Program-made: the position numbers and the translations under genes
Notes under the pieces: generated by a model
The model's input: the letters and a program-made list of their open reading frames with translations, nothing else
Databases searched by the model: none
Told to the model about the DNA's origin: nothing
Part shown: positions 1 to 5,572 of the stretch, in pieces
Numbering within the stretch: position 1 is the first letter of the stretch
Layout of the letters: the number at the start of each line of letters is the position of its first letter
From: Acidobacteriota bacterium
Lineage (GTDB): Bacteria; Acidobacteriota; Terriglobia; Terriglobales; Acidobacteriaceae
Assembly (NCBI GenBank): GCA_021805955.1
Contig: JAJZDO010000884.1
Coordinates: 1 to 7,354, forward strand
Direction: 5' to 3'
Length of the DNA stretch: 7,354 nt

Positions 1-475
1 CATGCTTGCGCAAGTTATAGAGATGAGCCACGGAGATGGCAGCCAGGCGCGCATACTCCTGATTGCCGTAGACCTGAACTTCGCGCTCCAGAATGCGCCG
101 TGTTGCCGGCCCGCTCAGCGTTTCGTGCGCCTCGTCCACGCTGGCCAGCAACTCGATGTCGGCCCCTGTGTACAGTTGCGCGAAACGCCGTCGCCGATAG
201 ACCGTCGCCTGCACCCGCTCGGTGGCCGTGTAGCAGGCGATCAGCCGCGTGCCCTGCGCACGGCTCAGCCCAGTCATCTTCTCGATGTAGCGCCGCGCCA
301 GGCCCCGTGACGCCTTGCCCAGGTGGGCGTACTGCCGTCCGACCAGCACCTGCTCCACCCAGCCATAGAGCTGCCGCCGATTTTCGCCCTCAAACCGGAT
401 TTCCTCACTGGCCGCGAAGAACCGGCCCATCGCCTCCAAACTCAACTTCTCTGCGTCGTGCATGCGGATGTTCAC
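1..475 (-). CDS. Integrase/transposase, N-terminal part (runs off left edge)
   Basis: This minus-strand frame has no stop from about position 505 to the left edge, so only the N-terminal part of the protein (about 155 residues) is visible. It contains the stretches EEIRFEGENRRQLYGWVEQVL, YIEKMTGLSRAQGTRLI (a helix-turn-helix) and, near the edge, ETLSGPATRRILEREVQVYG followed by RLAAISVAHLYNLRK. From memory this is the DNA-binding half of a DDE-type integrase found on insertion sequences in soil bacteria; the rve catalytic domain with its D, D and E residues would lie outside the window. The start is uncertain: GTG at 475, ATG at 463 or ATG at 505 are in frame, and none has a clear ribosome binding site. 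I chose GTG because it gives an N-terminus (MNIRMHDAEKL) like those I recall. ATG 505 overlaps the stop of the upstream regulator as ATGA, probably by chance after insertion. Confidence 0.8.
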   Translation of the reverse strand, partial: MNIRMHDAEKLSLEAMGRFFAASEEIRFEGENRRQLYGWVEQVLVGRQYAHLGKASRGLARRYIEKMTGLSRAQGTRLIACYTATERVQATVYRRRRFAQLYTGADIELLASVDEAHETLSGPATRRILEREVQVYGNQEYARLAAISVAHLYNLRKH

Positions 476-540
476 TACCCAGCATGACCGACCCTTCAGG
501 CTCATCTTGTGTTGGAATCAATACCGGCCTTCAAGGGCGC
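1..540 (-). mobile_element. Insertion sequence end (integrase type), left part outside window
   Basis: The integrase gene marks an insertion element whose one end should lie between its start codon and the interrupted regulator. The regulator protein matches its family through YAAVLF (codons ending near 540) and then loses similarity, which places the element boundary at roughly 530-540. I cannot see the opposite end, so neither terminal inverted repeats nor a target duplication can be confirmed. The boundary is an inference from loss of protein similarity. Confidence 0.45.
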
Positions 541-732
541 AAACAAAACAGCCGCGTAAGTTCCCATAGCGACGCCCGGATCTCCTTTTTCAAGCTTTAC
601 GAGCGTAGTGCGCGAGATAAACGCACGTTGGGCCATCACAGCGACGGGAACGCGGCGGCGCAGCCTCGCGTCCCGGATATCGCTTCCGAGCTTGCGCAGC
701 GCGTTTTTGACAGGAATAGGAAGAGATTCCAT
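502..732 (-). CDS. HipB-like XRE-family DNA-binding regulator, C-terminus replaced
   Basis: This is a 76-residue protein with a Cro/C1-type helix-turn-helix. Residues 4-29 (IPVKNALRKLG, then DIRDARLRRRVP) lead into helices around VAVMAQRAFISRTTLVKLEKGD (about 30-51), with the recognition helix at SRTTLVKLE. Proteins with this ESLPIPV start are, from memory, stand-alone HipB-type regulators or antitoxins, often encoded just before a HipA-like kinase. Family members usually continue after YAxVLF with a hydrophobic stretch and end at roughly 85-100 residues. Here the sequence after LF (APLKAGIDSNTR) is unrelated and its stop lies in the insertion element, so the C-terminal dimerisation part is probably lost. 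The start ATG at 732 is supported by a GAGAGA ribosome binding site 9 bases upstream. No HipA partner is visible. It may still bind DNA, but it is likely impaired. Confidence 0.65.
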   Translation of the reverse strand: MESLPIPVKNALRKLGSDIRDARLRRRVPVAVMAQRAFISRTTLVKLEKGDPGVAMGTYAAVLFAPLKAGIDSNTR

Positions 733-750
733 AGGGAAACATCTCTCTCG

Positions 751-803
751 TTACGTTCATACTTGTGAACGCATATGGCTATTACGTCAATTATTGTGAA
801 CGC
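751..803 (-). promoter_or_regulatory. Tandem 22-bp repeats: candidate operator of the XRE regulator
   Basis: Two 22-bp copies start at 751 and 782. Both begin with TTACGT and end with TTGTGAACGC, and they agree at 18 of 22 positions. Their spacing of 31 bp is close to three turns of the helix, so proteins bound to both would face the same side. The first copy is also a near-palindrome, ACGTTCA with six bases then TGAACGC (754-773 region). The second keeps only the right half well. The block lies 19-71 bases upstream of the regulator start on its coding strand, where HipB-type proteins usually bind to repress their own gene. A TTGACG hexamer (790-785 on the minus strand) could be a -35 box, but no good -10 sits at the right distance. 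The repeats are seen directly; the function is inferred. Confidence 0.5.
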
Positions 804-1301
804 GAAGTGCATCTATTTAGCTAACAATCCGTTCGGGGGTGATTGATTGGGGAAGTCCTCGAACACCCAGTCGTTTTTCAGGTGTGATAGATGACTCGTT
901 CTTACGGATTTCGCACCTGCTGAGGAGGCGGATATAGGAAAGTATCAGAGAACTTTATGTTTTGCGGTATGAAACCTCTGAAAGACGAAAGTACACAGGA
1001 GTGGCGCGTTTTAGGGGTAACTACGTACTTGACCCCTTCCCGTTCCGGTTCCTGCCGATGTGCCATCATTTTTTGCTGCAGCCTCCTAGTTAGTTGGCTG
1101 GTCCAGAGCACTTGCAGTCCGGTTCTGGCGTGTCGTCGCCATCTATCCGTGAGTGTTCAGAGCGGGCGAGGCCCGTTGTCGGAGTAAAAGGGCATCTAGA
1201 TTCCCTTTTAGAGAGGGAGAAATCGGCGTACACAACCTTTCTATTTCTAAGGGATACGTTTTGCGCGGGCAAGGTCAAAACGTCTTATGCACTGCTCAGT
1301 C

Positions 1302-1453
1302 CACGTCGGCAGGCCCAAGTCAGCGGCAAAGGGGAGGCGAAGAGATCGGGAACCTCTATCGCAAGGAAGGGCTTACCAAGTCAGAGATCGCTAGATAGCA
1401 GTACTTCACTCGGCATACCTACACCTGCACGAGCTTTTCACTTTCTCCTTTAG
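1302..1453 (+). pseudogene. Possible relic of a serine recombinase C-terminal domain
   Basis: Three consecutive pieces in three different plus-strand frames line up like the tail of a resolvase/invertase. The first is VGRPKSAAKG (1305-1334), resembling the GRPK linker after the catalytic domain. The second is GEEIGNLYRKEGLTKSEIAR (1336-1395), resembling the start of the C-terminal helix-turn-helix. The third is SLGIPTPARAFHFLL followed by a TAG stop (1406-1453), resembling the turn and recognition helix. Joining them needs a frameshift near 1334 and a roughly 10-base insertion after a TAG at 1396. No catalytic domain with the active-site serine can be recognised upstream, so the gene would be both truncated and shifted. 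Reading across frames gives room for chance matches; the KSEIAR-LGIP order is what makes me report it. Confidence 0.33.
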
Positions 1454-1607
1454 AAATAATCGTTTTATCTTCCAAAACGTCTCGGACACGATCATTTTTC
1501 CATCGGAATCCACTACCAAGTTTCCTACAATTCTCATTGCATGCAAACATGCTCGGCAACAGGAGAAGCAAGCACGCTAACTATTGTCCCGACGTGGACA
1601 CATACAG

Positions 1608-1655
1608 AGTCCCAAGGATTCAACGGATGGATTTCACGCTGTACTATTTGGGACT
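1608..1655 (+). promoter_or_regulatory. Candidate operon promoter bracketed by an inverted repeat
   Basis: A TTCAAC hexamer at 1619-1624 and a TACTAT hexamer at 1642-1647 are separated by exactly 17 bases, giving a weak sigma-70-type promoter. Transcription would start near 1654, leaving a leader of about 25 bases that contains the GAAAGG ribosome binding site of the isomerase gene. Perfect 8-bp inverted arms AGTCCCAA (1608-1615) and TTGGGACT (1648-1655) enclose both boxes, with arm centres 40 bp apart. The right arm would cover the start point, so a regulator bound there could block transcription. The repeat is seen directly; promoter and operator roles are inferred. Confidence 0.42.
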
Positions 1656-1678
1656 GTTTCCAATGAAAGGAAAACCTC

Positions 1679-2359
1679 ATGAAGAGATCTGCTATTAACA
1701 GGTGCATTGCTGAAGCCAGTGCGTTCTTTGCGGAGAACCGTTTTCTCTTGCCGCCGTATGCTGATTGGACACCGGAAGAATGGCAACAACACGGCAGTGA
1801 AGCGGATGAGATTCGCACGAACCGATTGGGGTGGGATGTTACCGATTTCAATTCAGGACGGTTTGAGTCCATAGGACTCACGCTGTTTACGCTTCGCAAT
1901 GGATCGTTGGCCGACGGCAAAGCCTCCAAAATCTATGCTGAAAAAATCATGTTCGTCCGGCAGGATCAGGTCACACCTTTTCACTACCATGTCCGCAAAA
2001 CCGAGGACATCATTAACCGGGGTGGCAGAGGAACAGGCCGCTTAGTAGTGCAACTCTACAATTCAGCCGGAGATGGAGAATTTGCGCAAAGCCCCATTTC
2101 CGTGACTTGCGATGGAATTCGACGTCAGGTCGAACCCGGAGGCACTGTGGTTCTGGGGCCGGGCGAGTCCATCACGTTGACTCCATATCTTTATCACGCG
2201 TTTTATGCGATTGATGGCCATGGGCTTATTGGCGAAGTCTCTTCCGTCAACGACGACGCTACGGACAACTATTTCAAAGAACCACTCCCCAGATATCCAG
2301 AGATTGTGGAAGATGAGCCGCCGTTTCGCGTGCTTTGCAATGAATATCGGATGACATAA
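1679..2359 (+). CDS. D-lyxose/D-mannose ketol-isomerase family cupin
   Basis: This 226-residue protein matches the usual length of cytoplasmic D-lyxose isomerases (EC 5.3.1.15; families of E. coli Z5688 and Bacillus YdaE), which interconvert D-lyxose with D-xylulose and D-mannose with D-fructose using a divalent metal, usually Mn. The metal site is visible: His102, His104 and Glu109 in TPFHYHVRKTEDIINRGG, and His173 in TPYLYHAFY, the His-His-Glu-His set of the family. Also typical are the N-terminal LPPYADWTPEEW, the GWDVTDF stretch and the late EVSSVNDD. The ATG is supported by GAAAGG about 8 bases upstream. It is the first gene of the operon, 25 bases before the broken oxidase gene. Some relatives prefer other pentoses or tetroses, so family assignment is firm but the substrate is not. 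A role feeding the downstream aldehyde dehydrogenase, kinase and enolase-like steps is inference. Confidence 0.88.
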   Translation: MKRSAINRCIAEASAFFAENRFLLPPYADWTPEEWQQHGSEADEIRTNRLGWDVTDFNSGRFESIGLTLFTLRNGSLADGKASKIYAEKIMFVRQDQVTPFHYHVRKTEDIINRGGRGTGRLVVQLYNSAGDGEFAQSPISVTCDGIRRQVEPGGTVVLGPGESITLTPYLYHAFYAIDGHGLIGEVSSVNDDATDNYFKEPLPRYPEIVEDEPPFRVLCNEYRMT

Positions 2360-2384
2360 GCATGCGCCGCAACGGGGGAGAGTA

Positions 2385-2699
2385 GTGGCAGTAGCCGTCG
2401 CGCCTGTTGAAATGCCGAGTACAACCGCCAATACGCTCAGCCCCGGTGAGATCGGGGAGCATCTGCGGTCTTTCATCGATCCGGCGCGCATTCTTACACG
2501 GCCGATCGACAGGGTTGCCTTTGCCTCCGATGCCAGCCTGTATCGTCTGGTACCCCGGGCTGTGGTTCAACCCATCAGCACAGAGGAGGTTCGTCAAATC
2601 TTCCAGTACAGTCGCGAGAAGCGGGTTCCACTCACCTTTCGCTGTGGTGGAACCAGCCTCTCCGCTCACCCCACGCCAGAGGATCGTTGTGCGCCGTGA
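2385..2699 (+). pseudogene. FAD/Fe-S 2-hydroxyacid dehydrogenase, N-terminal fragment
   Basis: The first about 93 residues are the start of a large FAD- and Fe-S-containing dehydrogenase of the D-lactate (Dld-II)/glycolate oxidase type. They include IDPARILTRPIDR, FASDASLYRLVPRAVVQP, EEVRQIF and FRCGGTSLS, the opening of the PCMH-type FAD-binding domain. In intact relatives GGTSLS is followed by GQ and the rest of the FAD domain. Here the frame runs into AHPTPEDRCAP and stops at 2697-2699. The junction lies at about 2661-2668, where the sequence jumps directly to codons for the far C-terminal LTPRQRI segment in another frame. I chose the GTG at 2385, preceded by GGGGGAG at a short 4-base spacing; ATG 2412 is an in-frame alternative. 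The fragment cannot bind FAD alone, since nearly the whole flavin domain and the substrate domain are missing. Confidence 0.75.
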
Positions 2700-3852
2700 A
2701 ATGCAGCGCCTGAAAGATGCCGGTGCGGACCACGCCGTATACGATGCGCTTAGCCGCGATTTTCCATACATGGTCCTGGACACCTGCGCCGTGGACGGCC
2801 TTTGCGCCACAGCCTGCCCGGTCACCATTGACACGGGTACGCTCACCAAACGCTTTCGGCAGTTGCGCCATACCGAGCTGGCCAACCGCATCGCCGTGGC
2901 TGTGGCAAAGAGCATGTCGCTGACGGAGATGGTCGCCCGTTTCGCCTTGCGTATGGGCCATACTGTGCAGAAGGTGCTCGGCCCCCAATTCATGTGCGAC
3001 GTCACGAAAATTCTGGACAAGGCCTCCCGTTCGGTTATGGACGAGGCCTTCTGGCAATGGTCTGCGGAGATGCCGCGCTCACGCAAGGGCGCGCTCCCCG
3101 TGCGCCCGCAGGCGAATGCGGAAGCGATCTATTTTCCCGCGTGTATCTCCCGCATCATGGGCGCGCTTCCCGGCGAAGCGCAGGAGATCAGCGTGATGCA
3201 GGCATTTTTGAACATCGCTGAACGGGCGGGCGTCCAGCTTTATGTGCCAGGGGACATCGAGGGCAATTGTTGCGGGGTTCCATTCTCTTCCAAGGGATTT
3301 GAGGCGGCGCACCGCGTTGCGGTCAACCGCACGATCGAGAATTTCTCCCGCTGGTCCAATGGCGGCAAGCTGCCAATCGTGGTCGAGACTAGCCCCTGCA
3401 CCTACGGACTCAGGACGGCCCATGCTTATCTCAGGCCGGAAAACAGGCAGAAGTTTGAGAGGCTCACCATCCTGGATTCGGTGGAGTTTGCGCACGACCG
3501 TCTGCTGCCCAGTCTGCCGGTCCATCGCAATGTCCGCTCTGTCGCGCTGCATCCGGTCTGCTCAGCCACCAAAATGGCGATTGTGCCCAAACTTATCCGC
3601 ATCGCCGAGGCCTGTAGTGAAATTGTGCTGGTCCCGCGGGACGCAGGATGCTGCGCCTTCGCAGGGGACCGTGGGTTTCTTTTCCCGGAGTTGACGGCAT
3701 CCGCCAGTAGCATCGAAGCCGCTCAGGCTACGGCGGAAGATCACGACGGGTACTTTTCCAGCAGCCGGACCTGCGAAATCGGCATGACGCGCGCGACCGG
3801 CAAGGTCTACCGCTCCTATCTGCACCTGCTGGACTATGCTTCACGGCCGTGA
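2665..3852 (+). pseudogene. FAD/Fe-S 2-hydroxyacid dehydrogenase, C-terminal Fe-S/CCG part
   Basis: Similarity resumes at 2665 with LTPRQRIVVRREM, the segment that normally follows the first Fe-S motif, which is lost. It continues through a retained cluster motif, DTCAVDGLCATACPV (Cys29, Cys35 and Cys39 counted from ATG 2701), then two cysteine-rich CCG-type regions: YFPACISRIMG, GNCCGVPFSSKGF and ETSPCTYGL, followed by HPVCSATKM, DAGCCAFAGDRGFLFPEL and SRTCEIGM. Intact proteins of this architecture have roughly 930-1000 residues; this fragment has about 395, so some 500 residues between the two pieces are gone. From ATG 2701 a 383-residue protein could be made, and that ATG sits one base after the stop of the N-terminal fragment (TGA-A-ATG), so reinitiation is conceivable. 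The family oxidises D-lactate or similar 2-hydroxy acids at the membrane. Without the flavin domain that activity should be absent. Confidence 0.78.
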
Positions 3853-3853
3853 A

Positions 3854-4021
3854 ATGGAGGAGACTTTGCGTAAATTAAAAGCAACTGATGGAGAACCGGA
3901 TTGTACTATTCTGAGAGCGTTATCTGCCCTTCCGGCCACAGTGGCGGGCTTGGTCTTGGGCAACCGCTCAAGAGAAGCACAGTGTGCGGGGTTCAGCACT
4001 AAAAAGGAGATTCCTGAGTAG
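3854..4021 (+). CDS. Doubtful small ORF between oxidase remnant and aldehyde dehydrogenase
   Basis: A 55-residue frame begins at ATG 3854, one base after the stop of the Fe-S fragment (TGA-A-ATG), and ends at TAG 4019-4021. I recognise no family, motif, signal peptide or membrane segment in it. A GGAGGAG follows rather than precedes the ATG, so it cannot serve that start, and a TTG at 3865-3867 would be too close to it. The frame may simply be chance in the 247-base gap before the aldehyde dehydrogenase gene. The rest of that gap holds a CTTGC/GCAAG inverted pair at 4024-4043 and an AT-rich TAAAAT at 4053-4058 without a matching -35 box. I see no terminator there. Confidence 0.15.
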   Translation: MEETLRKLKATDGEPDCTILRALSALPATVAGLVLGNRSREAQCAGFSTKKEIPE

Positions 4022-4099
4022 ATCTTGCCGCGTCGGCTGCAAGCCAACGATCTAAAATACACCTTCACAGAAATGAGCTATTGCCATTGAGGAAACCAC

Positions 4100-5572
4100 A
4101 TGAAAAGTGAACTTTACGCAAGCGTCCAAGAATTCCTTGCCAAGCCGCTGCCTCATCACATCGGCGGCCAGACACACATGAGCGCAACCGAACAAGTCAT
4201 CAATCCATCGGATGGGTCGGTCCTCGCCGACGTTGCGATGGGCGGCGCGGAGGAAATCGACCTCGCAGTCACAGCGGCAGAAGAAGCGTTTCCCGCCTGG
4301 TCGGCCTTGCACCTCAACGACCGAGCGCTGTTGCTGCATCGCTTTGCCGATGCGCTGGAGAAGCACTCCGCCGAGCTGGCGCAACTGGAGTCGCTCGATG
4401 TTGGCAAGGCCATCACCGCTGCCGAAGGTTTTGACGTCCCCTTTGGCATTGAATGCTTTCGCTACTATGCTGGCCTCATTCCGCGCGCGCAGTACAGCAT
4501 CCCGCTCGATATCCAAGGCTTCGATGCCCGCATCTGGCGCGCTCCCTACGGAGTCTGCGGTTTCATCTTCCCCTGGAACTTTCCATTCACGCTGCTCAGC
4601 TGGGGCATTGCTCCGGCGCTCGCCGCAGGCAACACCGTGGTTGTCAAACCTTCTGAAGTGACTCCGCTTACGACGTTGTACGTGGCTCAACTTGCATCGG
4701 AAGCCGGTCTGCCTCCCGGCGTGTTGAATGTCGTTACAGGCAATGGTTCCAAGGCCGGCGCCGCACTCGCATCGCATCCGCGCATCAAGCACATGTCGTT
4801 CACCGGATCGCCGGCAGTGGGCAAGAGAATCGGCGAAGCTTGCGGAGGCAACCTCGTCCCCTGCAAACTCGAACTCGGCGGCAAGGGCGCAGCGGTGGTC
4901 TTCGAGGACGCAGACGTGGATTCCACTGCGGCGCAGCTTGCCGGGGCCATCACTATGAACACCGGGCAGGTGTGTTGCACGGCAACGCGCTGGATGGTCC
5001 ACGAAAAAATCTATGACCGCTTTGTCGACAAGGTGATTGCAGCGTTGCGGCAAACGAAGATTGGCCCCGGCTTGGATCGCGAAACGCAGATGGGCCCGCT
5101 CGTCAGTGAGATCCAGCGGCAGCGCGTGCTTGGGTATCTCGATCGCGGCAAGCAGAGTGGAGCAAGGGCTGTCCTCGATGGTGGCGTGACTGCACCAGCA
5201 GGGGTGGAAAAAGGTTTCTATGTCGCACCTGCTCTGCTGGAAGGGACAGATGACAATGTCTGCTGCCGCGAGGAGATATTCGGGCCTTGCGCGTATCTGC
5301 TGCGCTTCAAAGATGAACAGTCCGTCGTTGCGCAAGTGAATAAGCTCGCCTATGGTTTGGCGAACAGTGTCTGGAGCGCGGATCTAGAACGGGCAAACCG
5401 GGTAGCCGAGCGCATGGTTGCGGGAAACAGTTGGATCAACGCGCATAATCTCTTCGCGTATGGCCTGCCTTATGGCGGTGTGAACTTGAGCGGGTTAGGC
5501 GGCGGAGTGAACAGCCCGCAGACATTTTACGATTATCTGCGCGCGCAAACCATTGCCCGTTCCCTTAGTTAA
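4100..5572 (+). CDS. NAD(P)-dependent aldehyde dehydrogenase
   Basis: This 490-residue protein is a full-length class 1/2-type aldehyde dehydrogenase, oxidising an aldehyde to its carboxylic acid in the cytoplasm. Visible family signatures are FPWNFPF with the oxyanion Asn160, VVKPSE with the cofactor-binding Lys183 and Glu186 (Glu here usually goes with NAD preference), FTGSPAVG (234-241), LELGGKGA with the general base Glu258, GQVCC with the nucleophile Cys292, and EEIFGP with Glu392. The C-terminus ends in the common VNLSGLGGG and FYDYLRAQTIAR pattern. The ATG has GAGG 7 bases upstream, and the early VINPSDGSVLADV supports this start over Met27. Its TAA stop is immediately followed by the kinase ATG, so the two are probably translationally coupled. 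The substrate cannot be read from sequence; a small hydroxy- or sugar-aldehyde is my inference from the neighbouring kinase and enolase-like genes. Confidence 0.93.
   Translation: MKSELYASVQEFLAKPLPHHIGGQTHMSATEQVINPSDGSVLADVAMGGAEEIDLAVTAAEEAFPAWSALHLNDRALLLHRFADALEKHSAELAQLESLDVGKAITAAEGFDVPFGIECFRYYAGLIPRAQYSIPLDIQGFDARIWRAPYGVCGFIFPWNFPFTLLSWGIAPALAAGNTVVVKPSEVTPLTTLYVAQLASEAGLPPGVLNVVTGNGSKAGAALASHPRIKHMSFTGSPAVGKRIGEACGGNLVPCKLELGGKGAAVVFEDADVDSTAAQLAGAITMNTGQVCCTATRWMVHEKIYDRFVDKVIAALRQTKIGPGLDRETQMGPLVSEIQRQRVLGYLDRGKQSGARAVLDGGVTAPAGVEKGFYVAPALLEGTDDNVCCREEIFGPCAYLLRFKDEQSVVAQVNKLAYGLANSVWSADLERANRVAERMVAGNSWINAHNLFAYGLPYGGVNLSGLGGGVNSPQTFYDYLRAQTIARSLS

Larger units (their letters stand above)
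804..1678. other. Long interval without an intact gene
   Basis: About 875 bases separate the regulator's control region from the isomerase gene. Short open frames on both strands (up to about 119 codons) lack ribosome binding sites and family resemblance, so I read none as an intact gene. Contents I can point to are an imperfect GGGGT/ACCCC palindrome around TACGTA at 1014-1036, a short CGGGC-GAG-GCCCG hairpin at 1163-1175 without a T-tract, a probable recombinase relic at about 1302-1453, a perfect 10-bp palindrome TTGCATGCAA at 1537-1546, and the promoter region at 1608-1655. Together with the neighbouring insertion element this looks like mobile-DNA debris. Confidence 0.55.

Noticed and set aside
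100..768. A 222-codon plus-strand open frame across the integrase and XRE gene.
   Set aside because: Its composition (Arg, Ala, Pro, Ser rich) is typical of antisense to GC-rich genes, and the minus strand carries recognisable proteins here.
1014..1036. GGGGT/ACCCC quasi-palindrome as a REP element or transposon end.
   Set aside because: It occurs only once in the window and the inner part does not pair well, so nothing beyond an imperfect palindrome can be supported.
902..1111. A 69-codon minus-strand frame.
   Set aside because: No family resemblance, no convincing ribosome binding site, and it lies in an interval of mobile-element debris.
1163..1175. CGGGC-GAG-GCCCG hairpin as a possible terminator.
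   Set aside because: The stem is only 5 bp, there is no run of T after it, and no gene ends just upstream.
1094..1453. A 119-codon plus-strand frame that could be called a hypothetical protein.
   Set aside because: There is no ribosome binding site or coherent domain; only its last 15 residues resemble anything, and they fit better as part of a frameshifted recombinase relic.
2661..2668. Programmed ribosomal frameshift joining the two oxidase fragments.
   Set aside because: A frameshift alone cannot restore the roughly 500 missing residues, and no slippery sequence is apparent.
2274..3086. A 270-codon minus-strand open frame over the isomerase end and oxidase remnant.
   Set aside because: It is a shadow of plus-strand coding sequence with clear family motifs, and has no recognisable content itself.
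4052..5335. A 427-codon open frame on the minus strand.
   Set aside because: It lies wholly antisense to the aldehyde dehydrogenase, whose every catalytic motif is intact on the plus strand; the antisense product shows no recognisable domain.
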